Shown: positions 43,972 through 51,925 of the stretch, one piece after another | Layout: the number at the start of each line of letters is the position of its first letter | Numbering within the stretch: the stretch's first letter is position 1 | NCBI RefSeq assembly: GCF_001553605.1 | Contig: NZ_CP014229.1 | Coordinates: 1,144,501 to 1,208,500 of the forward strand | Length of the DNA stretch: 64,000 bases | Source of the DNA: Desulfovibrio fairfieldensis | GTDB lineage: Bacteria > Desulfobacterota > Desulfovibrionia > Desulfovibrionales > Desulfovibrionaceae | Direction of reading: 5' to 3' | The notes under the pieces: generated by a model | The model's input: the letters and a program-made list of their open reading frames with translations, nothing else | The model's database searches: none | Told to the model about the DNA's origin: nothing | Position numbers and translations under genes: made by a program

Positions 43972-45260
43972 TGGACAGGAAAATCAGCCTTTCATGGTTT
44001 TTGAGTCTTTCTTTTCTGGGCATCGCCCTGTTGCCGGTAGTCGGCTATGCCTTTCTGAGTCTGAGTTTTTTCGGCAAGGGACTGGACAGCATCATCTCGG
44101 CCAACCTGGCACAGGCCGTGCAGCTATACGCGGCTGGCACCCCGACCGCGGACAGGCGGGGCCTGCAAAACGTCAACGGCCTGGAGATAGCCCCCCGCTG
44201 GGAGGATATGCCCGCCGAGGTGCGCGACAATCTTACGCCGCCGCTGCGGGAAGGGATTCTCTACAAGTATGATCTGGGCTCATGGCCCGATCCGCCGCAA
44301 CAGCTCAACTTTGTCATGCGCGTGCGCGCGGACGGGCAGGACTACTACGTGCGCCAGGGCGTCAGACAGGAAAACGCGTCCCCTCTGGTAGGACGCCAGA
44401 TGGCCGAAACCGTACGGATTCTCCTGGGCGTCAGCGCCGTGACGATAGCCGCGCTGTTTCTGTTCACCCGCCTGTTGATCAGGAAAGTCTCCCGTCCGGC
44501 CAGGGCCCTGGCGGACTGGGCCGCCGAACTGGACGAGCAACGCCTGAAAGAGACGCCGCCGGACTTCTGCTATCCGGAATTGAACAAGCTGGCCGCATTG
44601 ATCCGGAAAAGCCTTGTGGCCGAGCATCGAAGCCTGGAGCGTGAACGGCTGTTTTTGCAGTACAGCAGCCACGAATTGCGTACGCCCATCAGCGTTGTGC
44701 TCGCAGCCACGGAACTGCTGCGAAAGATTATGAGCCGCCGTGGCACGGACCGGGAAATGGAAAAGTCCATTGTCCAGCGCATTGACCGTGCCGGGCATAC
44801 CATGACCCATCTGGTGGAAACGCTGTTATGGCTTGGACGGGATGTGGCGGAAATGCCCGCGCCCGGCATGGTGGATATCGATGCGCTGCTGAAGGAGATA
44901 GTCCATGATACAAATAAATTATATATTGAAAAAGATCTGAAGTTCGTTCTGGAAACGGCCCCCTGCCGGATGCTTTTGCCGGAGGCCGCGGCACGTATAG
45001 TCCTGGGCAATGTTGTGCGGAACGCATTCCAGCATACCTTGCGCGGTATCATTCACATCAGCCAGCACGGCGGCGTGGTCGAAGTGGTCAATTACATGGC
45101 CAGAGAAAGCGATCTCGCGGGAGACATCGGTTTCGGGCTTGGACTGGAATTGACGCGGCGGCTGACGGCCCGGCTCGACTGGCTTTACACAAGCCAGGCT
45201 TTTCCCGGCCGGAACGTGGTGACTGTGCGCCTGTCGGAAACGGTGGCTTTGCCCTGTTGA
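43971..45260 (+). CDS. Sensor histidine kinase
   Basis: 429 aa. TM1 (WFLSLSFLGIALLPVVGYAF) and TM2 (ILLGVSAVTIAALFLFTRLL, near residue 150) flank a ~115-residue periplasmic sensor. H-box QYSSHELRTPISVVLAATEL has the phosphorylated His. The N-box is VLGNVVRNAFQHTL and the G-box FGLGLELTRRLTARLDW. The catalytic domain is short, and the D-box between the N-box and G-box is weak. It pairs with the regulator it overlaps by one base. Signal unknown. Confidence 0.85.
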   Translation: MDRKISLSWFLSLSFLGIALLPVVGYAFLSLSFFGKGLDSIISANLAQAVQLYAAGTPTADRRGLQNVNGLEIAPRWEDMPAEVRDNLTPPLREGILYKYDLGSWPDPPQQLNFVMRVRADGQDYYVRQGVRQENASPLVGRQMAETVRILLGVSAVTIAALFLFTRLLIRKVSRPARALADWAAELDEQRLKETPPDFCYPELNKLAALIRKSLVAEHRSLERERLFLQYSSHELRTPISVVLAATELLRKIMSRRGTDREMEKSIVQRIDRAGHTMTHLVETLLWLGRDVAEMPAPGMVDIDALLKEIVHDTNKLYIEKDLKFVLETAPCRMLLPEAAARIVLGNVVRNAFQHTLRGIIHISQHGGVVEVVNYMARESDLAGDIGFGLGLELTRRLTARLDWLYTSQAFPGRNVVTVRLSETVALPC

Positions 45261-45320
45261 CGCAGGGCAGCCGTTGCGGCGGATTTTTTCAGCAAATCGG
45301 CAGGGGTTATGAAAATTATC

Positions 45321-45349
45321 TTGACTTTGAAATTCATTTTCAATTATAA
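45321..45349 (+). promoter_or_regulatory. Promoter with Fur-like box before the DUF2325 gene
   Basis: TTGACT at 45321-45326 and TTATAA near 45344-45349 are 17 bp apart. The spacer holds TGAAATTCATTTTCA, an imperfect palindrome like a Fur box, so bound repressor would block polymerase. Iron control is inferred, supported by the similar box before feoB. Confidence 0.55.
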
Positions 45350-45427
45350 AGAGGTCACGTAAAGCGGATACAAACGGTTCTTTTCGCCACGGGGGTCAGC
45401 GGGAAGGCCATAGCCAGGAGAAAAGCT

Positions 45428-45703
45428 ATGTGCGTTACCTTGATCGGCGGCATGGACAGGCTGAAGCCCGAGTATATCGCGGCGGCTAAGGAAGGCGGCC
45501 ACAGTCTTAAGTGCATCAGCCGCAATGAACGGAATTTCATGGACAAGATCGGCAATCCGGACAGGGTGATCGTGTTCACCAACAAAATTTCCCACGAGGC
45601 CAAGCGCAAAGCCATGCAGTTGGCAAGGTCGCGCAATATTCCCATCCATATGGTGCATTCGTGCGGCGTCTCCTCATTGCGGGAATGCCTGCGCTCTTCA
45701 TGA
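45428..45703 (+). CDS. DUF2325 family protein
   Basis: 91 aa: MCVTLIGGMDRLKPEYIAAA, GHSLKCISRNERNFMDKIG, VIVFTNKISHEAKRKAMQLA, IPIHMVHSCGVSSLRECL. The alternating beta-alpha pattern with two conserved Cys near residues 29 and 79 is the DUF2325 layout. These small proteins often sit by iron-transport genes. GGAGAAAAGCT precedes ATG. It lies between two Fur-like boxes and before feoB, so it is probably iron-regulated. Biochemical role unknown. Confidence 0.8.
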   Translation: MCVTLIGGMDRLKPEYIAAAKEGGHSLKCISRNERNFMDKIGNPDRVIVFTNKISHEAKRKAMQLARSRNIPIHMVHSCGVSSLRECLRSS

Positions 45704-45707
45704 ATGC

Positions 45708-45760
45708 TTGACATCCGGAGGACAAGTAGCTAGTTCATTTCGGAAATGAATTTCATTTTT
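45708..45760 (+). promoter_or_regulatory. Promoter and Fur-like box before feoB
   Basis: TTGACA at 45708-45713 begins 5 bp after the DUF2325 stop. A weak -10 (TAGTTC) is 17 bp on. GGAAATGAATTTCATTTTTA (about 45742-45760) is a Fur-like palindrome around GAAATGAATTTC. It would allow iron repression of feoB separately from the first gene. Confidence 0.5.
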
Positions 45761-45774
45761 ATGGAGTCCCGGCA

Positions 45775-45855
45775 ATGAGAGATATTCGGGTCACGGATTG
45801 TGGGCGGCAGGTGGTCCCTGCCGCCGGTTATGCCATGGGGGAGGTTCCGGCATGA
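45775..45855 (+). CDS. 26-aa ORF translationally coupled to feoB
   Basis: ATG at 45775 after GGAGTCCCGGCA encodes MRDIRVTDCGRQVVPAAGYA MGEVPA, and its TGA overlaps the feoB ATG (ATGA). It does not resemble FeoA or FeoC. It may only serve to couple translation. Confidence 0.4.
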   Translation: MRDIRVTDCGRQVVPAAGYAMGEVPA

Positions 45856-48083
45856 GTGCGGTGAGGCAGTTCAAATCGGTGGAGGAAATGCACAGCGGAT
45901 CGTCCGCAATGGTGCGCATTGCGCTGGCGGGCAATCCCAACTGCGGCAAAACCACGGTGTTCAATGGGTACACCGGGGCCCGCCAGCATGTGGGCAATTA
46001 CCCCGGCGTGACAGTGGACAGAAAGGAGGGCCAGTTCGTCTTCAACGGCGAGCCGGTGACACTTGTGGACCTGCCCGGAACCTACAGCCTGACCGCCTAT
46101 TCCCAGGAAGAACTGGTGGCCCGGCGCGAACTGGCGGCCAACAATGTGCAGGCCGTCATCGATGTGGTGGATTCCTCCGCTCTGGAACGCAATCTGCTGC
46201 TGACCGTGCAGATGCTGGAAATGGGCATGCCCGTTGTGCTGGCCTGCAATATGATGGACGAGGCCCGCGCCGCGGGCATCCATATTGATATGGACCGGCT
46301 GAGCCGGATGCTGGGCATTCCGGTGGTGCCCATGGTGGCCCGTACCGGCGAGGGACTCAAAAAAGCCATGGAGCTGGCCGTTGGCCTGGCCCGGGCGGGC
46401 AAACGGGACCCCTTGCGTCTTTCCTACGGCGCGGACCTGGATACCGCGCTTCTGGAGCTGGAAAAAGGCATTGAGAGTTCCGGCCTGCTGGCCGCGCGGT
46501 ACCAGTCCCGCTGGGTGGCGCTCAAGCTGCTTGAGGGCGATGGGGACATGCTCAAGGAAGCCCGCGCCGCCGACGCCAAAACCACGGCCGAACTGGAAGC
46601 CATCTGCAAAAAGGCGGTGGCGCATGTCCGCGACACGCTCAACACCAATATGGAATCCGTGATCACGGACCACCGTTACGGCTACATCCGCAGCATCCTG
46701 CGTGACGGCATTGTGAGTCAGGATCCGGGCAAAAGCCGTCTGGCTCTTTCCGACAAGCTGGACAAAGTGCTGACCAATGCCTTTTTCGGCCCGCTGATCA
46801 TGCTTGGCGTGCTCTACATGATCTATCAGATCACCTTTGAGGTCGGCGCGTATCCCCAGGGCTGGGTGGAAGACGGTTTTGCCTGGCTGGGCGACTTCTG
46901 CACCAGCGTGCTGCCCGAGGGCTTGGCCCAGTCCCTGGTCGTGGACGGCATCATCGCCGGTGTGGGCGGCGTGGTCAGTTTCGTGCCCCTGATCATGATC
47001 ATGTTCGCCCTGATCTCCTTTCTGGAAGACAGCGGCTACATGGCCCGCATGGCCTATATGATGGACCGGATTTTCCGCTTCTTCGGCCTGCACGGCGCCT
47101 CGGTGATGCCCTATGTCATTTCCGGCGGCATCGCGGGCGGCTGCGCCATTCCCGGGGCCATGGCCACCCGCACCCTGCGCAGCCCCAAGGAAAAGCTGGC
47201 GACCCTGCTGACTTTGCCGTACATGACCTGCGGGGCCAAACTGCCGGTCTTCCTGCTGCTGGCCGGGGCCTTTTTCCCGGAAAACGCGGCCACGGTCATG
47301 TTCCTGATCATGATTACCGGCTGGGTGGCGGCTCTGGTGGTGGCCCGCCTGCTGCGTTCGTCCATCGTCAAGGGCGAAGCCACGCCTTTTGTCATGGAAC
47401 TGCCGCCGTACCGCATGCCCACATTGTTCAGCGTGTTGCTGCACTGCTGGGAACGCGCCTGGATGTATTTGAAAAAGGCCGGTACCGTGCTTCTGGCCAT
47501 TTCCGTGGTGATCTGGGCCGCCATGACCTTCCCGTCCCTGCCTGAAGAAGCCGCCGCTCCTTTTGAGCAGAAGATCGAACAGCTCGAAACGCAGGTCAAC
47601 GCGCTGCCTGAAGGCGCCGAGGGACGCGAGGCCCTGGAAGGGGAACTGGCCGATGCGCGAGACCAACTCGGCGAAGAGGAGCTGGCCTACTCCGTGGCCG
47701 GGCGTCTCGGCAGGTTCGTGGAGCCCGTGACCAAACCCGCCGGTTTTGACTGGCGTACGGACATCGCCCTGCTGGCCGGCATCGCCGCCAAAGAAGCCGT
47801 GGTCGCCACCATGGGCACCGCATATGCGCTGGGCGAGCAGGACCCCGAAGACGCCGCGCCTCTGGCCGAACGCCTCAAGAGCGATCCCTCCTGGTCCAAG
47901 GCCACGGCCCTGTCCCTGATGCTCTTCGTGCTGCTCTATTCGCCCTGCTTCGTGGCCCTGGTGGTCATCCGGCAGGAGGCCGGAAGCTGGGGCTGGGTGG
48001 CTTTCAGCATCCTGTTCAACACGGCGCTGGCTTATGCCATAGCTGTGGGGGCCTACCAGATTGGCCGGACCGTCTGGGGCTAA
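45852..48083 (+). CDS. feoB: Ferrous iron transporter B
   Basis: 743 aa from ATG 45852 (GGGGGAGG upstream). The N-terminal G domain shows G1 ALAGNPNCGKTTVFNGYTG, switch YPGVTVDRKEGQF, G3 VDLPGTYSL, G4 ACNMMDEA. A helical GDI-like domain follows. The membrane part has the two Gate motifs (ISGGIAGGCAIPGAMATRT with Cys, and YSPCFVALVVIRQE). It imports Fe2+ across the inner membrane. No feoA is next to it. The periplasmic or cytosolic coiled linker EQKIEQLETQVNALPEG near residue 575 is an extra. Confidence 0.95.
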   Translation: MSAVRQFKSVEEMHSGSSAMVRIALAGNPNCGKTTVFNGYTGARQHVGNYPGVTVDRKEGQFVFNGEPVTLVDLPGTYSLTAYSQEELVARRELAANNVQAVIDVVDSSALERNLLLTVQMLEMGMPVVLACNMMDEARAAGIHIDMDRLSRMLGIPVVPMVARTGEGLKKAMELAVGLARAGKRDPLRLSYGADLDTALLELEKGIESSGLLAARYQSRWVALKLLEGDGDMLKEARAADAKTTAELEAICKKAVAHVRDTLNTNMESVITDHRYGYIRSILRDGIVSQDPGKSRLALSDKLDKVLTNAFFGPLIMLGVLYMIYQITFEVGAYPQGWVEDGFAWLGDFCTSVLPEGLAQSLVVDGIIAGVGGVVSFVPLIMIMFALISFLEDSGYMARMAYMMDRIFRFFGLHGASVMPYVISGGIAGGCAIPGAMATRTLRSPKEKLATLLTLPYMTCGAKLPVFLLLAGAFFPENAATVMFLIMITGWVAALVVARLLRSSIVKGEATPFVMELPPYRMPTLFSVLLHCWERAWMYLKKAGTVLLAISVVIWAAMTFPSLPEEAAAPFEQKIEQLETQVNALPEGAEGREALEGELADARDQLGEEELAYSVAGRLGRFVEPVTKPAGFDWRTDIALLAGIAAKEAVVATMGTAYALGEQDPEDAAPLAERLKSDPSWSKATALSLMLFVLLYSPCFVALVVIRQEAGSWGWVAFSILFNTALAYAIAVGAYQIGRTVWG

Positions 48084-48292
48084 CGACAATTCCCTGTTTG
48101 CAAAGATCTGGCCGCGCGGGCGGCGGCTTTCGCCGCCCACGCGGCACAGTTGATGCCCCGCGCCGCATGCCTTGACAAAGGCGTTGCGGCGCGGGCATTA
48201 TTTCCGGCATTGCGTTCCGCCCGCCGCCGATCCGCGTCGCGGACGGAATCGCGCGACGTCGCCGCCGCTATTCCGGCGGCAGAGGAGAGCGC

Positions 48293-48781
48293 ATGGGTAT
48301 GCGGGCCGGAGCCTGTTTGCTGGTCATTTTTCTTTTCCTTTGGCTCTGCCCTGACGCACGCGCCTGGGATGCTTATGTGGTGCGGGTGGAGGACGGCAAC
48401 ACCGTCTCGGTCAGCGAAAAGGCGGACAGGGACGAGCCTACCGCCATTCTCCGTTTTTACGGCATTGACGCGCCCTCTCTGAGCCAGCCCTTCGGCCCCG
48501 ATGCGCGGGACTTTCTGCTCCGACTGATGCCCAAGGGCACCAAGGTGGGCGTGGACAGCGTGGGCGAGGACGACAAGGGCGCGGTGAGCGCCCTGGTCCA
48601 GGTTGCCGGAACATCCGTCAATTACCAGCTTTTGGTCGAGGGCCTGGCGTGGGTGAACCGTTCGACGTGCAAGGCCATGTTCTGCCGCCGCTGGTACATT
48701 CAGGAGCATCAGGCCGTTGTGGACCGGCGTGGTCTCTGGGGCCTGAATATGAGCACGCCGCCCTGGCAGTGGAGCCGGTGA
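48293..48781 (+). CDS. Secreted thermonuclease-like (SNase) protein
   Basis: 162 aa. Signal peptide MGMRAGACLLVIFLFLWLCP then DARAWDAY. OB-fold SNase features: VRVEDGNTVSVSEK, ILRFYGIDAPSLSQPFGPDA, VSALVQVAGTSVNYQLLVEG, LAWVNRSTC and a final RRGLWGLN. The usual catalytic Arg-Glu-Arg set is incomplete: GIDAPS has the Asp, but the downstream R..E of DRYGR is replaced by EDDKGAVSA. It may bind rather than cut nucleic acid. Start chosen at the ATG after GGAGAGC. Confidence 0.7.
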   Translation: MGMRAGACLLVIFLFLWLCPDARAWDAYVVRVEDGNTVSVSEKADRDEPTAILRFYGIDAPSLSQPFGPDARDFLLRLMPKGTKVGVDSVGEDDKGAVSALVQVAGTSVNYQLLVEGLAWVNRSTCKAMFCRRWYIQEHQAVVDRRGLWGLNMSTPPWQWSR

Positions 48782-48803
48782 GCGGCGGGCCTGGAGCAGA
48801 GGA

Positions 48804-48937
48804 ACTTTGAAATTTTATAAATTTCAAAGTCGGCATTCTGGCGAAAAACGTGGTTATCGTTGCTGTCGCTCCCCGTATGGCTCCGTTGTCGCAACGGGGA
48901 CAGCCCTTCGGGCTGCCTTCGGTCGCTTCGCCAGAAT
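48804..48937. repeat. Hairpin plus 103-bp palindrome-ended repeat, copy A
   Basis: A small CTTTGAAATTT/AAATTTCAAAG hairpin (about 48807-48829) is followed by a 103-bp unit 48835-48937, which starts ATTCTGGCGAA and ends TTCGCCAGAAT. The core GTATGGCTCCGTTGTCG and CAGCCCTTCGGGCTG is shared with copy B at 56750-56853. The end stems differ between copies but stay paired. Confidence 0.7.
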
Positions 48938-49020
48938 CCACGCCGCGTTGTGGCGGCTGCCGCTTTCGCGTCAGCAGGGCAATTTCAAAATGAAATTGTT
49001 CTAAAATGCAAGGAGTGGAT

Positions 49021-49446
49021 ATGAGCGCTGTGTGCCCGCAGGACGTGCGGGATTTTCTGGACAACTGGCAGGCTGATCCGTTGAAGGCCAAAGAGGCTTT
49101 CGTGGTCTACAAGGACTTTCTCGTGGGCCTGTCCGGCGTGAGCCTGGATTTCAAGGCCCGGCCGGGCATCAGTTATTCCCTGCGCGCCCGGCATGAGGCG
49201 CAGCGGAAGCGCGAGCTTTTCGTGCTGGTGGACGTGGTGGACGACGAACCGGAAAGCCGCTGGCTGTCCGTCTGCTTTTACGCCGACATGATTACGGATC
49301 CGGACGAAAAGGGCGATTACGTGCCCGAGGGCCTGATGGGCGAGGATGCCTGCTGCTTCAACCTGGATGAGGACGACGCGGCCATGCGCGCGTATATCGC
49401 CGCCCGTCTGGCCGAAGCCGCCCGTGCCGCTGCCGCCGGGGCATGA
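49021..49446 (+). CDS. Hypothetical acidic protein
   Basis: 141 aa from ATG 49021. The ATG at 49006 overlaps the AAGGAG ribosome site and is rejected. Sequence: MSAVCPQDVRDFLDNWQADP, KEAFVVYKDFLVGLSGVSL, PGISYSLRARHEAQRKRELF, RWLSVCFYADMITDPDEKGD, then an Ala-rich helix. It looks like a small alpha/beta domain. The family is not recognised. It overlaps the exonuclease gene by 4 bp, so the two form an operon. Confidence 0.7.
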   Translation: MSAVCPQDVRDFLDNWQADPLKAKEAFVVYKDFLVGLSGVSLDFKARPGISYSLRARHEAQRKRELFVLVDVVDDEPESRWLSVCFYADMITDPDEKGDYVPEGLMGEDACCFNLDEDDAAMRAYIAARLAEAARAAAAGA

Positions 49447-49970
49447 GCGTACTGAGCGGCCCCTGTGTGGCCATTGATTTTGAAACGTCCGGCTATGCGG
49501 CCCACAGCGCCTGCGCTGTGGGCCTTGCGCGCATTGAGGACGGCCGCGTTACGGATTGCTTTTACCGTCTGTTGCGGCCGCCGTCCGCGCGCGTGCTGTT
49601 TACGGAAATCCACGGCCTGACCTGGCCCATGCTCAGGGACGCGCCCACCTTCGCCCAGGCTTGGCCGGAAGCGGGCGCGATATTGTGCGGAGCGCATTTT
49701 CTGCTGGCGCACAACGCCTCCTTTGACCGGCGCGTGCTCCTTGCCTGTTGCCGTGCCGCCGGTCTGCCCGCGCCGGAGGCGCCTTTTCTCTGCACCCTGA
49801 AAGGTTCGCGGCGCAGCCTGCCCCTGCCGTCCAAAAAACTCAATCTGGTCTGCGAGTATTTCGGCATCGCGCTCAACCACCACAATGCCGCCTCCGACGC
49901 GCAGGCCTGCGCCGAAGTCTATCTGCGGCTGCGCGGCCTCGGCGTCACGGACGCCCAGATGCGCCTCTGA
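49443..49970 (+). CDS. DnaQ-like 3'-5' exonuclease (DEDDh)
   Basis: 175 aa. ExoI CVAIDFETSGYAAHSACAVG (Asp, Glu), ExoII LLAHNASFDRRVLLACC (Asp), ExoIII NHHNAASDAQACAEVY (His, Asp). It acts on single-stranded DNA or RNA ends. It is short, without polymerase-binding extras, so a stand-alone trimming nuclease rather than the replicative proofreader. Coupled to the unknown gene upstream by ATGA overlap. Confidence 0.85.
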   Translation: MSVLSGPCVAIDFETSGYAAHSACAVGLARIEDGRVTDCFYRLLRPPSARVLFTEIHGLTWPMLRDAPTFAQAWPEAGAILCGAHFLLAHNASFDRRVLLACCRAAGLPAPEAPFLCTLKGSRRSLPLPSKKLNLVCEYFGIALNHHNAASDAQACAEVYLRLRGLGVTDAQMRL

Positions 49971-50055
49971 GCGGCGTCATGGCCCTGTTCGGAAAAACGC
50001 CCTTGCCGGAATCCTGACTTTCGCCGCATCCTGTCCCCGCTCTGAAGGGACTTCG

Positions 50056-50090
50056 GCCGCGCCAAAACCTTGGCGCGGCTTTTATCTTTT
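50056..50090 (+). terminator. Terminator after the exonuclease gene
   Basis: GCCGCGCCAA (50056-50065) pairs with TTGGCGCGGC (50070-50079), followed by TTTTATCTTTT. It separates the exonuclease operon from the flagellar operon. Confidence 0.85.
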
Positions 50091-50127
50091 ATCTGCAATT
50101 ATCTGAATTCGTACATAAAACAGACTG

Positions 50128-50143
50128 TGGAACAAACTTTGCT
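50128..50143 (+). promoter_or_regulatory. Sigma-54 promoter of flgB
   Basis: TGGAACAAACTTTGCT fits TGGCACg-N4-TTGCT, with the invariant GG and GC the correct distance apart. It lies 42 bp before the flgB ATG. Flagellar hook-basal-body operons are often sigma-54 dependent. Confidence 0.75.
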
Positions 50144-50184
50144 TCTCCGGGGCAGGCATTCCTGTCGGGAATGCGGGAGGCTTT

Positions 50185-50598
50185 ATGAAAAGTATGTTCA
50201 ACAGCCAGATCGGTCTTGTCAGCCGGGTCATGGATATGCAGCTGCAGCGGCAGAACGTGATCACCAGCAACCTGGCCAATGTGGAAACGCCCAACTACAA
50301 GCCGCGCGAGCTGGCTTTTGAAAAAGAACTGCAAAGCGCGCTGGGCCTGGACATGAAGGGGCGCATGAGCGCCACCAGCGAAGGGCATATGCCGGCGGCC
50401 TTTAATCCGGACAATTTCGGCCCTGAATGGTCCAAGCAGTTCAAGCCGCGCCAGATCCACGGCGAGGACCGCGTCAGCCTGGACAAGGAAATGGCCAAGC
50501 ACGCTAAGAATCAGCTGCAATACACCGCGCTTACCCAGATTATGAGCAAAACCTTCGAAGGCATGTCCACCATAATCCAGGACGGCAAGCAGGCTTAG
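50185..50598 (+). CDS. flgB: Flagellar basal-body rod protein FlgB
   Basis: 137 aa. N-terminal rod motif QRQNVITSNLANVETPNYKP near residue 28 and C-terminal helix QYTALTQIMSKTFEGMSTII define FlgB. It builds the proximal rod across the periplasm. ATG follows GGGAGGC. First gene of flgB-flgC-fliE behind a sigma-54 promoter. Confidence 0.95.
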   Translation: MKSMFNSQIGLVSRVMDMQLQRQNVITSNLANVETPNYKPRELAFEKELQSALGLDMKGRMSATSEGHMPAAFNPDNFGPEWSKQFKPRQIHGEDRVSLDKEMAKHAKNQLQYTALTQIMSKTFEGMSTIIQDGKQA

Positions 50599-50611
50599 CT
50601 GGGAGATCGTT

Positions 50612-51052
50612 ATGGATTTTCTGACCGCACTCGATATCGGCGCTTCCGGACTGACGGCAGACCGCACCCGTATCAACACCATCTCCATGAACCTGGCCAA
50701 CGCCAAAACCACGCGCACGCCCCAGGGCGGCCCCTACCGGCGGCGCACCGTGGTGCAGGCGGCAACGGACGTGGACGATCCTTTTTCCGTGCACATGCGC
50801 TCGGCCCTGGACCGCGAGCTCAAGGGCGTGCGCGTCATGGCCGTGACCATGGACAAGCGCCCGCTCAAGCAGGTCTATGAGCCTGGGCATCCCGACGCCA
50901 ACGCCGAGGGCTATGTTTCGTATCCGGACATCAATGTGGTGGAGGAAATGGCCAACCTGATGAGCGCCCAGCGCAATTACGAAGCCAATGTCACCACCGT
51001 GGAAGCCATCAAGGGCATGTACAACAAGGCCCTGGAAATCGGCAAGTCATAG
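50612..51052 (+). CDS. flgC: Flagellar basal-body rod protein FlgC
   Basis: 146 aa. It starts MDFLTALDIGASGLTADRTR with NTISMNLANAKTTRTPQGGP, the rod signature. The end is MANLMSAQRNYEANVTTVEA, the typical FlgC C-terminal helix, and YVSYPDINVVEE is highly conserved. Proximal rod subunit. 13 bp after flgB. Confidence 0.95.
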   Translation: MDFLTALDIGASGLTADRTRINTISMNLANAKTTRTPQGGPYRRRTVVQAATDVDDPFSVHMRSALDRELKGVRVMAVTMDKRPLKQVYEPGHPDANAEGYVSYPDINVVEEMANLMSAQRNYEANVTTVEAIKGMYNKALEIGKS

Positions 51053-51078
51053 GCCGTGCAAGTCGATAGGAGTATGTC

Positions 51079-51525
51079 ATGAGCGTTCAGGCACTGGGCT
51101 TGCGGGCCTACAGCGATGCGTTGCAGCACTTCAACAAGGTGGACGGCTCTCTCAAGCAGGGCATGCCCGTGGGCAAACAGACCTTGTTTTCCCACACCCT
51201 GGACCAGAGCCTGCTGCGCGACAGCGTGGACAAAGGGGAGACTTTCGGCGCGCAGGCCGATTTCATCCGCTACCCCGACCAGCAGCACACGCCCGTCACG
51301 CCGTCCAACAGCTTCGGCGACACGATCAAAGGCTCGCTGAACAAGGTCAATGAGCTGCAGAGCGCCAAGGCCCAGGCCATTGACGACTTCGCCTCGGGCC
51401 GCAGCCAGAACGTGCATGAGCTGATGATCACCATGCAGAAATCCAGCCTGGCCATGAAGCTGACCAGCGCCGTGCGCGGCAAGGTGTTGGAGGCGTATAA
51501 GGAAATTTCCAAGATGCAATTCTAG
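51079..51525 (+). CDS. fliE: Flagellar hook-basal body protein FliE
   Basis: 148 aa, longer than the usual ~105. The C-terminal half has the FliE pattern: FGDTIKGSLNKVNELQSAKA, IDDFASGRSQNVHELMITMQ, KSSLAMKLTSAVRGKVLEAY. The extra ~40 N-terminal residues (ALGLRAYSDALQHFNKVDGS) are unusual. It joins the MS ring to the rod. 26 bp after flgC. A terminator follows at 51721. Confidence 0.9.
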   Translation: MSVQALGLRAYSDALQHFNKVDGSLKQGMPVGKQTLFSHTLDQSLLRDSVDKGETFGAQADFIRYPDQQHTPVTPSNSFGDTIKGSLNKVNELQSAKAQAIDDFASGRSQNVHELMITMQKSSLAMKLTSAVRGKVLEAYKEISKMQF

Positions 51526-51530
51526 AAAGC

Positions 51531-51664
51531 GTCGTCACGAATATCTTTTCGGTTATCTCTGCGTCAAACTTCGCCCGCTTTTTCAGCCGAGTACCATAAG
51601 AGTACACTCCTTCAAAACGGGCTTGTTTTCCTTGATATAACACGAAAATCTATCTCGTGACGAC
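51531..51664. repeat. 134-bp structured repeat, copy 1
   Basis: Outer stem GTCGTCACGA/TCGTGACGAC; inner stem GCCCGCTTTT/AAAACGGGC; core GTACCATAAGAGTAC; conserved tail CTTGATATAACACGAAAAT. Other copies are at 58617-58750 and 63352-63485, the same length with different but still paired stem bases. Confidence 0.8.
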
Positions 51665-51720
51665 ACTTTCCTGCGACAGGTCCGCATTTCCCGCACGATA
51701 AAAAAATTTCTTTCCGCACA

Positions 51721-51764
51721 ACAGTCAGCCCCGCGTCCGTGTCCGGCGCGGGGCTGACTGTTTT
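51721..51764 (+). terminator. Terminator of the flgB-flgC-fliE operon
   Basis: ACAGTCAGCCCCGCG (51721-51735) and CGCGGGGCTGACTGT (51747-51761) form a perfect 15-bp stem followed by TTTCTGG. It isolates the first flagellar operon from fliF. Confidence 0.85.
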
Positions 51765-51849
51765 CTGGTCTTGCGTCACAAATTTGAACAATCAGGACGA
51801 CTCGCCTTGTATTTTATTAAATATTGTTGTTTTTCAATGTGTTAAAAAT

Positions 51850-51865
51850 TGGCATGGCAATTGCT
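51850..51865 (+). promoter_or_regulatory. Sigma-54 promoter of fliF
   Basis: TGGCATGGCAATTGCT matches TGGCAcg-N4-TTGCT very closely. It lies 61 bp before the fliF ATG. Both flagellar operons in the window thus appear to have the same promoter class. Confidence 0.85.
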
Positions 51866-51925
51866 ATTCCTGGGCAATGCCCGGCTTGCTGCCGGAAAGA
51901 CTGAGAAAGGACCGGGGGAAACGCC

